Source: JAKSCF01 sp028279945
Lineage (GTDB): Bacteria; Bacillota; Clostridia; Peptostreptococcales; JAAYPU01
NCBI GenBank assembly: GCA_028279945.1
Contig: JANQMT010000078.1
Coordinates: forward strand, 1 to 64,000
Direction of reading: 5' to 3'
DNA: 64,000 nucleotides
Positions within the stretch are counted from its first letter, which is position 1. Every line of letters begins with the position of its first letter. The position numbers and the translations under genes are program-made. Below the pieces are notes generated by a model. That model was not told where the DNA came from and did not search any database. It was given only the letters and a program-made list of their open reading frames with translations. Of the stretch, positions 23,819 through 32,579 are shown piece by piece.

Positions 23819-26194
23819 ATGATACGGAATTATATGCATCGTATTGAAGCTCTTCGCAAACAGTACCTGAACACTCGGGTGGATATGGACGTCTACAACG
23901 CCAAGTATCTGACAGAGGGCTTTAAAGAAACTGAGGGCCAGCCCTGGATTATTCAGAAGGCAACCGGCTTTCTACATCAGTGCCGCAAGAAAAACATCTA
24001 CATCCTGGACAATGAGCTACTGGTTGGTGGTGCTGGCTTCAAGCCTCGCTGTGGCATTTTGTGCGCCGACAGCTCCTGTTCCATTCTGGACCGAGAGCTG
24101 GACACCATCAGCACCCGCAAGTTTGACCCCTTCTATCTCAGCGAGGAAGGCAAGAACATCTTTAAGGAAGAGGTATCGGAATACTGGAAGAATAAATGCG
24201 TGTTGGACCGCTGGCGCACCTTGGCTCCCGAAGACATGGAGACCCTGCGAGACAACGGGATGATCTACATCGACCGTAAGGCTGTCCGCGGCTACGGTGA
24301 AACGACACCCGACTGGAGCCGCCTGCTGACTCTGGGTATCTCCGGCATCCGTAAAGAGGTAGAAGACGTTTTAGCCAAGCTGGATGACGCCCATGTGGGT
24401 GATCTGGATAAGATGTTCTTCCTAAAGTCCGAGCTCTTGGTCTGCGAAGGCATCATCACTCTTGCCAACCGTCACGCTGACCTAGCCGAAGAAATGGCCG
24501 CTAAGTGCCCCGACCCTGTCAGTAAGACCGAACTGAAAAAGATAGCTGCGGTGTGCCGTCGCGTGCCCGAACATCCCGCTGCTTCATTCTATGAGGCCGT
24601 GCAGAGTGTGCTGTTCTATGAATACACCATCTACATGGAGCAGAACGCTTCCTCCTACAATTTGGGCCGCATTGATCAATATCTGTATCCTTACTACAAG
24701 GCCGATATTGAGAAGGGTGTGATGACCAAGGACGACGCCCAGGAGCTGCTGGATTGTCTGTGGATTAAGATCGCCGAGCTGAGCCTGTTCCAGGATGAGG
24801 TAACCGCCCAATATGCTGCCGGTTACTGCATCACTGTTCAGGTTACCCCCGGCGGTATTAATCAGTTCGGCAACGACGCGGTCAACGACCTGTCTTATCA
24901 GGTCATCCAAGCCACCATGGACGTCCAATTAAAAGAGCCTAACCTGTCCATCCGCTACAACATCTCCAAGAACCCCGACGCCTTCCTGCGTAAGGGCGTG
25001 GAAGCTATCCGCATGGGCCTTACTATGCCGGCTGTCTACCACGACGACGCCGGTATCCGTATGCTGCTAAACAAAGGCGTGCCCCTGAGCGAGGCTTGGG
25101 ACTGGAACCCCTGCGGCTGTGTGGAGACCAATCTGTCCGGCCGTATGAAGCAGTACACCGATATGGCCGACATCAGTATGGGTGGTATTGTTGAGATGGC
25201 TCTGAACGACGGTATCAGCAGGAAGACCGGCAAGCGTGTATCCGTTTCCACCGGCGATCCAGCTAACTTCAAAACCTTCGACGACTTCTTCGAAGCTGTT
25301 AAGACCCACATCCGTTACTTTGTGGATGTAGTTGTTTCCGGTAACCAACTGCTGGACTACTTGAGCATGAACTATCGTCCCGTGCCATGCCTGTCCCTGA
25401 TGTTTCCCCACTGCATAGAGAGCGCCACCGACTACAGCATGGGCGGTGCCAAGTACAACTGCGGCGGCGGTGTCATCACCGTTGGCCAGGCCGACATTAT
25501 CAACTCTCTGGCTGCTGTCCGGTATCTGGTATATGACGAAAAGAAGGTCTCCATGACCAACCTGTGCAAGGCACTGGCAGCCAACTTCAAGGGCTATGAG
25601 GACATCCATAAAATGTGTATGAACGCTCCCAAGTTCGGCAACGACGACCAGCGAGCCGACTGGATCGTGGGCGAGGTGTTTACCTACATCGTTGATCAGT
25701 TCGAGAAGTACGATACCAAGTTTGGCAAGATGACAACAGGTATGCTGCCTGTTTCCGGCAACACACCCGTCGGTGAGTGGGTGGGCGCTCTGCCTTCCGG
25801 ACGTCATGCCTGGATGCCTCTGACCGACGGCATCGGCGCTACCGGCGGTACCGATATCAACGGCCCCACTGCCTTGCTCAAATCCGTCAGCCATATGCCC
25901 CATGCGCGCTACACTCCGCGCACTCAATTAAACTTGAAGATGGAGCCTGAAATGTTGTCCGGCGAAAAAGGGATGGCCAGCATGATGAACCTTCTGAAGA
26001 CGCTGTGTACTCTGGACGTATATCACGCGCAGTTCAACGTTATCGACAAAGAAACCTTGCTGGCTGCTCAGAAAAATCCGGAAAAGTATAAGCACCTGCT
26101 AATTCGCGTTGCCGGGTACACTGCTTTCTTTGTAGAACTTGGTAGGGAAGTTCAGGATGAAATTATTGGCCGTACCTTGATTGGAAGCCAGTAA
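23819..26194 (+). CDS. Glycyl radical enzyme (PFL2/glycerol-choline-sulfonate lyase branch, substrate unknown)
   Basis: 791 residues in the PFL-like fold. The thiyl cysteine and partner glutamate are Cys434 and Glu436 in NPCGCVETNLSG. The radical glycine is Gly766 in RVAGYTAFFVEL. GCVE places it with C-C/C-N/C-O/C-S-cleaving eliminases, not with pyruvate formate-lyase, which has CC. The residues around the cysteine fit neither choline trimethylamine-lyase (GCVEPQ) nor hydroxyproline dehydratase (SGCVETGCFG) as I remember them. AAAGGAGG precedes the ATG. Its codons are much richer in C and G at third positions than its neighbours. Driven by the sigma-54 promoter at 23684-23700; its activase follows. 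Confidence 0.93.
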   Translation: MIRNYMHRIEALRKQYLNTRVDMDVYNAKYLTEGFKETEGQPWIIQKATGFLHQCRKKNIYILDNELLVGGAGFKPRCGILCADSSCSILDRELDTISTRKFDPFYLSEEGKNIFKEEVSEYWKNKCVLDRWRTLAPEDMETLRDNGMIYIDRKAVRGYGETTPDWSRLLTLGISGIRKEVEDVLAKLDDAHVGDLDKMFFLKSELLVCEGIITLANRHADLAEEMAAKCPDPVSKTELKKIAAVCRRVPEHPAASFYEAVQSVLFYEYTIYMEQNASSYNLGRIDQYLYPYYKADIEKGVMTKDDAQELLDCLWIKIAELSLFQDEVTAQYAAGYCITVQVTPGGINQFGNDAVNDLSYQVIQATMDVQLKEPNLSIRYNISKNPDAFLRKGVEAIRMGLTMPAVYHDDAGIRMLLNKGVPLSEAWDWNPCGCVETNLSGRMKQYTDMADISMGGIVEMALNDGISRKTGKRVSVSTGDPANFKTFDDFFEAVKTHIRYFVDVVVSGNQLLDYLSMNYRPVPCLSLMFPHCIESATDYSMGGAKYNCGGGVITVGQADIINSLAAVRYLVYDEKKVSMTNLCKALAANFKGYEDIHKMCMNAPKFGNDDQRADWIVGEVFTYIVDQFEKYDTKFGKMTTGMLPVSGNTPVGEWVGALPSGRHAWMPLTDGIGATGGTDINGPTALLKSVSHMPHARYTPRTQLNLKMEPEMLSGEKGMASMMNLLKTLCTLDVYHAQFNVIDKETLLAAQKNPEKYKHLLIRVAGYTAFFVELGREVQDEIIGRTLIGSQ

Positions 26195-26258
26195 AATTGT
26201 CATCGCAGCTGAACGGTTAAATGGCTATTAGCAATAATGGAAGGAGAAGAAACTACTT

Positions 26259-27035
26259 GTGATGAAAGCAAAAGAAGAGACTCACGGCATGGTACTACGA
26301 ATTGAGCGTGGCTCCATTCATGATGGTAACGGTTTTCGTACCGTTATTTTTCTGAAGGGATGTCCGTTAAGTTGCCAATGGTGCTCCACTCCGGAAGGTC
26401 AATCTTTCCAAATTGAGCATACAGAACATGATACTTATGGTAGTATTATGACTGTGGAAGAGGTTATGAAAGAAGTCAGGAAAGATACTGCTTTTTTCTT
26501 CCACTCCGGAGGAGGTGTAACTTTATCCGGCGGCGAGATCTTAGTTCAACCGGATTTTACATTAGCCCTGCTCCAGGTGTCTCAGAGAGAATGCATTAAT
26601 ACAGCGATTGAAACATCTTTCTTTGGGCCGTGGGCGAGCATTCGTCCCATTCTTCCATACGTGAATACCGCATTTGTGGATATTAAGATTTTCAACCGAG
26701 AGCAGCATAAAAAATACTGCGGCGTTGATAATCAGATCATTCTTGAAAATTTATTGCAGACAAATTATATAGAAGAACCTTTCCAATTGATCATCCGGAT
26801 TCCAATCATACCGGGAATCAACGACAAGGAGGAAGATCTGAAAGAGATTGGACGATTTTGTTCGGGGCTGCGTTATCTTCACCAAATACAGCTGCTTCCA
26901 TATCATCGTTTAGGGACGAACACATATAAAAAGCTGGGACGGCCATATTTACTGTCTGATGTTCAGCCTCCATCTTCAGAACGCATGGTGCAATACAGGG
27001 AGACCCTTCACCAATATGTAACGTCAGTGCTCTAA
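26259..27035 (+). CDS. Glycyl radical enzyme activase (radical SAM), compact form
   Basis: 258 residues. The radical-SAM cluster motif CPLSCQWC (Cx3Cx2C) is near residue 35 and is followed by STPEG; the SAM-binding GGG appears in HSGGGVTLSGGE. It installs the radical on Gly766 of the upstream GRE. Most activases of the GCVE-type GREs carry an inserted two-cluster ferredoxin domain after the first motif. Here only ~25 residues, with no cysteine, separate STPEG from MTVEEVM, so the insert is absent, as in pyruvate formate-lyase activase. The start is GTG 26259 or ATG 26262, both behind AAGGAG. It lies 64 bp after the GRE. Confidence 0.93.
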   Translation: MMKAKEETHGMVLRIERGSIHDGNGFRTVIFLKGCPLSCQWCSTPEGQSFQIEHTEHDTYGSIMTVEEVMKEVRKDTAFFFHSGGGVTLSGGEILVQPDFTLALLQVSQRECINTAIETSFFGPWASIRPILPYVNTAFVDIKIFNREQHKKYCGVDNQIILENLLQTNYIEEPFQLIIRIPIIPGINDKEEDLKEIGRFCSGLRYLHQIQLLPYHRLGTNTYKKLGRPYLLSDVQPPSSERMVQYRETLHQYVTSVL

Positions 27036-27062
27036 AGCATCCATCGATATATCCAGTATACG

Positions 27063-27097
27063 GTAACGAACAGGTAACCGTCTTACCTGTTCGTTAC
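27063..27097. repeat. Perfect 15-bp inverted repeat after the activase
   Basis: GTAACGAACAGGTAA and its exact complement flank CCGTC. No T-run follows on either strand, so it is a poor terminator. It lies 27 bp past the activase and 60 bp before the AraC-type gene, so an operator for that regulator or an mRNA-stabilising hairpin is possible. Confidence 0.7.
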
Positions 27098-27157
27098 ATA
27101 TAGTTGGCAGAGCAACTGATTACTTAGGACATTTTTGCTTTAATAGGAGTCATGGAT

Positions 27158-27871
27158 ATGAAACATACACTAAATTTTTATATTAACAACGAATGTAACG
27201 GAGAGCACAGTCACGACTATCCTCAAATCCTGATTCCCATGGAAGAAAACATGCGCATCCGGATCGGGACGATGGAATATGAAATAACGCCAAAGGAGCT
27301 ATGCTTAATCCCTCCTGACGTACGGCACCGGTGTAATTTCCTGAGTCAATTGCTTGTAATCAATATTCCCAGAGAGGCGCTTGAGCGCAGAAAACCCGGA
27401 TTGTTTTCATATCCATTGATTATTCCAATTCGAAATCAAATTACTAAGCTTATGGAATTGATTCAAAACGAATTGAAGCAGGATCCCAACAGTAAATCCG
27501 TACATTATCTTTATAGTTATCTATACAGTAAACTGATGGAGAGTTGCTCTATTTCTTCAATTAAGTACATCAGCGATCACTACGACCAGCCCATTACAGT
27601 CCAGCAACTGGCAGATATTGAAAACTACAATGTGACCTATTACAACGATTGGTTTAAAGAGCAGACCGGATTCCCCCCCAATCTCTACCTGAGGTATGTT
27701 CGTATCAACAAGGCAAAGGAGCTATTGATTGAAACCAATTTTAGTATTATGGAGATTGCCGTTATGGTTGGATACAGCAGTAATTCCACATTAACCAGAG
27801 CCTTTCATAGTCTAACTGGAATGACCCCTAAGGCGTATCGAGAATGTCCATGCTTTAAGAAAACAGGTTAG
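27158..27871 (+). CDS. AraC-family transcriptional regulator (cupin N-terminus)
   Basis: 237 residues from ATG 27158, 8 nt after AGGAG; ATG 27152 would be only 2 nt from it. The N-terminal ~100 residues look like an AraC cupin sensor (NGEHSHDYPQILIPMEE, ITPKELCLIPPDVRHRC). The C-terminal ~100 hold the two helix-turn-helix units (TVQQLADIENYNVTYYNDWF and IMEIAVMVGYSSNSTLTRAF), ending in TGMTPKAY. It is on the same strand as the GRE and activase and probably responds to a pathway metabolite. A possible target is the inverted repeat at 27063-27097. Confidence 0.9.
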   Translation: MKHTLNFYINNECNGEHSHDYPQILIPMEENMRIRIGTMEYEITPKELCLIPPDVRHRCNFLSQLLVINIPREALERRKPGLFSYPLIIPIRNQITKLMELIQNELKQDPNSKSVHYLYSYLYSKLMESCSISSIKYISDHYDQPITVQQLADIENYNVTYYNDWFKEQTGFPPNLYLRYVRINKAKELLIETNFSIMEIAVMVGYSSNSTLTRAFHSLTGMTPKAYRECPCFKKTG

Positions 27872-27896
27872 GAAGATTATAATCATATCATGATTT

Positions 27897-28493
27897 TTAT
27901 TTTCTCCACTCTGTAACTTCCTGCCATGACTTTCTCGGCCGAGCATCAGGAGACTGATTTGGATAGCCCATGGCAACTGCAGCCACTAATTCATGGTCAC
28001 AATCCAACCATTCACATATTTCTTTATCGGCATAAAACATATCACCTATCCATAGAGTTCCAAGTCCTAAATCTTGTGCTGCCAATATCATGGTCTGAAT
28101 GGCACCTCCTATGGATTGAATATCCTCAAGCCATTCATAATTTTTTTGATTAGGACGTTGGTCGATAGTAGGGTACAGATCATCGGAGTACGCCGTAATT
28201 GTATTAAAAACCAAAACTATAACCGATGACCGGGTCATACTCTTAATGCTCCACTGCAAGGTTTTCGTATCAATATCATGGGCATTCAATTTGTTCATCA
28301 CATGATTCATTAAGGCAATAAATTCTTCTTTCGCTTTCCCTTCAGCCACAACAAATTTCCATGGCTGACGATTTTCGCTGGAAGGCGCTTTAGTTGCAGC
28401 TTCCAGTACTTTCTCAATAAGCTCTTGCGGCACTGCCTTTTCTAGGTATTTTCGAATACTTCTTCTTGATTCAATCGCTTCTATTGTATTCAT
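27897..28493 (-). CDS. Nitroreductase-family FMN oxidoreductase
   Basis: 198 residues. Flavin-binding N-terminus IESRRSIRKYLEKAVP and APSSENRQPWKFVVAEG; later DLGLGTLWIGD and VAMGYPNQSPDARPRK. Such enzymes use NAD(P)H and FMN to reduce nitro groups, quinones or flavins; physiological role here unknown. GAGG precedes the ATG. It is convergent with the AraC gene and divergent from the TetR gene. Confidence 0.9.
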   Translation of the reverse strand: MNTIEAIESRRSIRKYLEKAVPQELIEKVLEAATKAPSSENRQPWKFVVAEGKAKEEFIALMNHVMNKLNAHDIDTKTLQWSIKSMTRSSVIVLVFNTITAYSDDLYPTIDQRPNQKNYEWLEDIQSIGGAIQTMILAAQDLGLGTLWIGDMFYADKEICEWLDCDHELVAAVAMGYPNQSPDARPRKSWQEVTEWRK

Positions 28494-28624
28494 ATCCTCA
28501 CTCCCCTATTATAGGATTACCAGGTATTATATGTAATCATTATATTTCATATATCTTGCTTTATCAATATGACATTCCTCAGTATAACTTCTAAGAATAT
28601 CCACCGTAAAACATCTCATCAAAA

Positions 28625-28639
28625 TGATTCTCATTATCA
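28625..28639. promoter_or_regulatory. Fur-box-like site before the TetR gene
   Basis: TGATTCT-C-ATTATCA fits the 7-1-7 Fur pattern TGATAAT-N-ATTATCA at 12 of 14 positions and abuts the -35 box of the TetR promoter. A fur gene lies 2 kb away. Confidence 0.55.
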
Positions 28640-28691
28640 TTGACTTGTGCCGTCACAGGCATTATAATATATATAAGCGACCATCGGTCGC
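28640..28691 (+). promoter_or_regulatory. Promoter and palindromic operator of the TetR/hydrolase genes
   Basis: TTGACT (28640), 17 nt, TATAAT (28663) make a near-ideal housekeeping promoter. The dyad GCGACC-ATC-GGTCGC (28677-28691) overlaps the expected transcription start, the usual place for a self-repressing TetR regulator. Confidence 0.8.
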
Positions 28692-28720
28692 ATAAATATA
28701 AAGATATATGAGGAAATAAA

Positions 28721-29383
28721 ATGCCTTTACAAACTTTTTTTAATTTGCCAAAAAAACAGCAAAATCAAATACTGGAAATTTCATACTCTGAGTTTGTTAA
28801 CAACTCATATGAAAACGCCTCTCTAAACCGTATCATTAAAGCAATAGGCATTGCTAAAGGAAGCTTTTATAGATATTTTACTGACAAATTTGATCTATAT
28901 AAATTTCTTATCGATGACTTAAACGACAAAAACGTGAATGATTTTAATGGGTTTATAAATGAAAATAATAGCAATATCTATGATGTATTTAAGGCTTATT
29001 TATTAATGATTTATGATTTTGATAAACAGTTTCCCAAGTATTCAGCTTTTTTATATATGGTTAGCAGAAACCGTTCCACACCTGCTTTAGAAAAGCTGGT
29101 CTTGGATTATGAATCTAAAACAAATGACCTTTTTAAAAAATTACTTGAAATCTTCTTTTCCGAAGAAAAAATATCTCAACCTGAAAACATCCATTTTTAT
29201 GCTTATAATTTGCATTATATTCTAAGGGGGCTAATGGATTATATAAGCTTAAAATATAAAATCAACTATATTGACAATGCAACTAAAGGATTGCCGCTAT
29301 ATAACATTGAAAGAAGTGAATTTGAAAAAGAGGTTATGATGCATTTGACATTATTAAAAAATATAATAGAAGGAGAACAATAA
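28721..29383 (+). CDS. TetR/AcrR-family transcriptional regulator
   Basis: 220 residues. The N-terminal helix-turn-helix reads FVNNSYENASLNRIIKAIGI and AKGSFYRYFTDKFDLYKFLI; the rest is an all-helical ligand-binding domain. AGGAAATAA precedes the ATG. It probably represses its own promoter through the dyad at 28677-28691 and co-controls the hydrolase gene that starts 8 bp after its stop. Confidence 0.92.
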   Translation: MPLQTFFNLPKKQQNQILEISYSEFVNNSYENASLNRIIKAIGIAKGSFYRYFTDKFDLYKFLIDDLNDKNVNDFNGFINENNSNIYDVFKAYLLMIYDFDKQFPKYSAFLYMVSRNRSTPALEKLVLDYESKTNDLFKKLLEIFFSEEKISQPENIHFYAYNLHYILRGLMDYISLKYKINYIDNATKGLPLYNIERSEFEKEVMMHLTLLKNIIEGEQ

Positions 29384-29390
29384 TAAAACT

Positions 29391-30242
29391 ATGGATATTT
29401 TAGAATCAAAACTTGATGGTTTTAGAAAAAAACGTGTTACACAATTCATTAGCTTTAACGAAAGGAGACTCAAATTTTCTGTTTTAGGTGCAGAAAACAA
29501 AGATACAATTCTTTTTTTAACAGGCGGCTCAGGTATTTACGAACCATTTTTTGAGTATATGGATTATTTCAGCACACAGTATAAGGTCATTGGTCTTGAT
29601 TATCCATCATGTGAAACTATGGCTGAATTAACAGATATTATTACTTCAATTATAAAAGCGGAAGCTCATGATAAAATTCACATTATAGGGCAATCCATGG
29701 GCGGCATGGTCGCTCAAGTTTTAATGTATAAGTACCCAAATTTGCTTAATAAGGTGATTATGGCCCATACTGCAACTACTTCTCTGGAATTGAAAGATTC
29801 CAATAATGAAAGTGTACAGAAAAAAGAAAAGGATATTAATTTAATCAATAAGTTCCCTCAATTTTTGATTAGAAAAATAACTAAGAGCAAAATTAAAAAA
29901 GTCATTGAAAAGAATAATATTGCTAATGCTGAATTTTGGAGTGATCTCTTTCTTGAGAATATAGGAAGGCGAACTAAAAGTGAATTAATATCTCCCTTGT
30001 ATCTAATGGCAGACTTTGTAAAAAGCTATTGTTTTTCCAAAGCTTCATTTGAAAACATCTCTGAGAATGTATTAATCATTGATTCAAAATCAGATGAATC
30101 TTTTTCAGATACCGAAAAAGCTGCAGTCTGCAGCCTTTTCCCAAATTCCAAAACGGTTCATTTTGAAGACAAACCCCATCTGGGATTGATAGCATATCCG
30201 GATGAATATATCAGCATCATAGAATCATTTATTTCAGACTAA
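29391..30242 (+). CDS. Alpha/beta hydrolase
   Basis: 283 residues. An oxyanion-region FLTGGSGIYEPFF, the nucleophile elbow GQSMGGMVAQ (Ser near 106), and a late DKPHLGL containing the likely catalytic His. No signal peptide, so cytoplasmic. Substrate unknown; possible roles are ester or lactone hydrolysis, including siderophore hydrolysis given the Fur-like site before the operon (inference). AAGGAG lies some 15 nt before the ATG. Confidence 0.88.
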   Translation: MDILESKLDGFRKKRVTQFISFNERRLKFSVLGAENKDTILFLTGGSGIYEPFFEYMDYFSTQYKVIGLDYPSCETMAELTDIITSIIKAEAHDKIHIIGQSMGGMVAQVLMYKYPNLLNKVIMAHTATTSLELKDSNNESVQKKEKDINLINKFPQFLIRKITKSKIKKVIEKNNIANAEFWSDLFLENIGRRTKSELISPLYLMADFVKSYCFSKASFENISENVLIIDSKSDESFSDTEKAAVCSLFPNSKTVHFEDKPHLGLIAYPDEYISIIESFISD

Positions 30243-30295
30243 GTATGTTTCAATTAAGACCATAGATTGGTGAAAATGGCATACATAATAGCCAT

Positions 30296-30326
30296 AAAGA
30301 TAATGAGAACAGTTCTCATTATCTTT
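30296..30326. terminator. Perfect 15-bp inverted repeat between convergent genes
   Basis: AAAGATAATGAGAAC and its complement are separated by one base. It lies between the hydrolase stop (30242) and the fur stop (30370) and is followed by TTTATCA on the plus strand. A bidirectional terminator is likely. The arms also contain GATAATGA, the Fur half-site, so Fur binding cannot be excluded. Confidence 0.6.
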
Positions 30327-30369
30327 ATCATAACATCTATTTTTTATTTGTAAAGATATTTCTTTTGGC

Positions 30370-30813
30370 TTACTCATACTCTTTACAGTTCTTACAATAT
30401 CCATAAAACTTCACAATATGGTTGGTAATTCTAAAACCATAATTTTTTTCAATATATTTTTCTAAATCGTCCATAAGGTCTAGATTTACTTCAATGATGT
30501 CGCCGCATTTTTGACAAATTAAGTGATGATGATTATGTTCATCTTCACCTTCAAAGAGTAATTCATAACGACTTTTTCCATCATCAAAGTCATGTTTGAT
30601 GGCAATACCTGTATGGATAAACAATTGTAGTGTTCTATAAATAGTCGCTAACCCAAGACGCGAATTACCTTTTTCAATCTCTCTTAGGATTTCTTCTGCC
30701 GACATGTGTTTATGTTGATTCTCTATAAGAGAATCGTATACATAGCGTCTTTGATCGGTTAACTTGTATCCATTTTCTTTAAGTTTCTCATCTAAAATTT
30801 CATGACTCCTCAT
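30370..30813 (-). CDS. fur: Fur-family ferric uptake regulator
   Basis: 147 residues from ATG 30813 (AGGGGG 7 nt upstream); the longer frame from 30870 overlaps the preceding gene. The winged helix contains LTDQRRYVYDSL and NSRLGLATIYRTLQLF. The metal sites show HNHHHLICQKCGDIIEV and the second CxxC (YCKNCKEYE). Fur represses iron-uptake genes with Fe2+; Zur and PerR are relatives that are hard to exclude. It is the last gene of the operon behind the two ABC proteins. Fur-like boxes stand before several genes nearby. Confidence 0.85.
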   Translation of the reverse strand: MRSHEILDEKLKENGYKLTDQRRYVYDSLIENQHKHMSAEEILREIEKGNSRLGLATIYRTLQLFIHTGIAIKHDFDDGKSRYELLFEGEDEHNHHHLICQKCGDIIEVNLDLMDDLEKYIEKNYGFRITNHIVKFYGYCKNCKEYE

Positions 30814-30848
30814 ATAATATCCCCCTATAATTAATTTTCTATTTCCAG

Positions 30849-32579
30849 CTATGCTGTGCGCACATTCCACTCTTCAGCGGCTTTTTGTGCATCCCATAGT
30901 TTTTTATAAAGCCCGCTGGTCTCAAGCAATTGACTGTGCTTTCCCGTTTCAACAATTTCACCTTTATTGAATACGATTATTTTATCGGCATTTCGGATGG
31001 TTTTTAAATGATGTGCAATAACAATCACCGTCCTATTAATAGATAAATTACTGATGGCCTTTTGTATCTTTCTTTCATTGATGGGGTCAACATTACTGGT
31101 CATCTCATCCAAAATAACGATAGGTGCATCTTTTAAAAATGCTCTGGCTATTGATAATCTCTGTTTTTGTCCTCCTGAAAGTCCCACACCATTTTCTCCC
31201 AGCTGAGTATCATAGCCTTCCGGCAAGCTTTGAATAAAATCATGGATCATGGCTTTTTTGGCTGCTTGGACGACTTCTTCTTTAGTGGCGTTTTGATTCC
31301 CTACTTTGATGTTTTCATAGATTGTATCCGAAAATAATATTACATTTTGCATAACAATACTGATATTGGACAGCAGTTCGTCATAGTCCATTTCCATAAT
31401 ATCTATACCGCCAATTTTAATTTTTCCCTTTTGCGTGTCCCAAAACCTTAAGATTAGATTTGTAATGGTTGTCTTTCCTGATCCTGAAGGGCCAACTAAA
31501 GCTACCAGGCTTTTTTCATCTATTGTAATGTTAGCATTTTTCAATAAAAATTCATCTTCTTCATAGCTGAATTCTACATCTTCAAACCGAACGTCAAAAC
31601 GATTCGGATTTTTAGGATTTTTAGAAGATTTTATAATGGGCGCCTCTAATATGGTCATGACTCTTTTATAGCTGTCTTTCACAACGATATAATCAAGCCA
31701 GTGCGCTTCAATATTAACAAATGGTTTGTAAAACTCCCTGCTGAAAATGATAAATATAATATAGTCGGAAATGGATAGTTCATGTTTAAACACCATCAAA
31801 CCACCGATAATGACCAAGACAGCAAAGCAAATTTCTAAAAAGAAAAAGTACTTTCCTAAATAACCGGCAATAGATTTTGAGAGTTCTTTACTGCTTTTAC
31901 TAAAGGCCATCGTGCTTGCTTTAAGTTTATTTTCAATGGCAACACTCTCATTAAATGCTTTAAGCAAAGGCATTCCTTTGGTATACTCCACAAATAAGCT
32001 CACCATATCGGCCAAGTCATCTTGAGACCTTTTCTCCAGTTCACTATTGGATCGGATGCCTAGAGCTAATAACAATAGACCTACAGGAAGTAGTGAAATC
32101 ATGGCAAAGCTCATTTGCGAATTAATGGTAAATAGCCATGCACCAATAATGACTGCAGCCAATACATCGCTTAACATTCTTGGCCACATATGACCAGTTA
32201 CTTTCTCAATATTATCAACATCTTTATGAATAATCGTACTGATTTCACCTAATCTTTCTTTTGTATAAAACCCTAAGGAAAATTGCTTTAATCTTAAAGT
32301 GACTTCCTCTCTGACCTTGGCAACAATTTCAAAACCGCTAAAATGCTCCGTAATATCTGCTACAATCGTCACCAATCCTTTCAAAATGAAAACACCTAAA
32401 ATTAAAAACCAATATTTTACCAAATGATCGGTCTGACCTTCAATCATCTTATTTAACATATCTAGGATTACGTACAGTATTCCCGCACCTGCAAGAGCTT
32501 TTAATGTATAAAATAATATAGATAATAAAAACATGGCTTTTCCTTGTTTTGTCATATATTTATAAATCGTTGACATCAT
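30849..32579 (-). CDS. ABC transporter, membrane and ATPase domains fused (second subunit)
   Basis: 576 residues: six membrane segments, then an ATPase with Walker A GPSGSGKTT, signature LSGGQKQR and Walker B IVILDEM. The D-loop carries TSNVDP instead of the usual TSALD. Overlapping start: the ATG follows the stop of the partner gene directly, with GGAGGT upstream. Exporter-fold pairs beside fur often import ferric siderophores (YbtPQ/IrtAB type); drug or lipid export is the alternative. Controlled with the preceding MarR gene and followed by fur. Confidence 0.88.
   Translation of the reverse strand: MMSTIYKYMTKQGKAMFLLSILFYTLKALAGAGILYVILDMLNKMIEGQTDHLVKYWFLILGVFILKGLVTIVADITEHFSGFEIVAKVREEVTLRLKQFSLGFYTKERLGEISTIIHKDVDNIEKVTGHMWPRMLSDVLAAVIIGAWLFTINSQMSFAMISLLPVGLLLLALGIRSNSELEKRSQDDLADMVSLFVEYTKGMPLLKAFNESVAIENKLKASTMAFSKSSKELSKSIAGYLGKYFFFLEICFAVLVIIGGLMVFKHELSISDYIIFIIFSREFYKPFVNIEAHWLDYIVVKDSYKRVMTILEAPIIKSSKNPKNPNRFDVRFEDVEFSYEEDEFLLKNANITIDEKSLVALVGPSGSGKTTITNLILRFWDTQKGKIKIGGIDIMEMDYDELLSNISIVMQNVILFSDTIYENIKVGNQNATKEEVVQAAKKAMIHDFIQSLPEGYDTQLGENGVGLSGGQKQRLSIARAFLKDAPIVILDEMTSNVDPINERKIQKAISNLSINRTVIVIAHHLKTIRNADKIIVFNKGEIVETGKHSQLLETSGLYKKLWDAQKAAEEWNVRTA

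Noticed and set aside
24584..25927. Long open frames on the minus strand inside the GRE gene (for example 25067-25927)
   Set aside because: They are shadows produced by the G+C-rich codon use of the GRE; no ribosome sites and no recognisable protein features.
23819..26194. Direct naming of the GRE as choline trimethylamine-lyase (CutC) because of the BCCT and MttB context
   Set aside because: The active-site surroundings read GCVETNLSG, not the GCVEPQ type, the activase is of a different layout, and no microcompartment genes are present. The context alone is not enough.
30296..30326. Perfect dyad containing GATAATGA half-sites as a Fur operator
   Set aside because: It lies between the 3' ends of two convergent genes, where a bidirectional terminator is the simpler explanation. 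Kept only as a remark.
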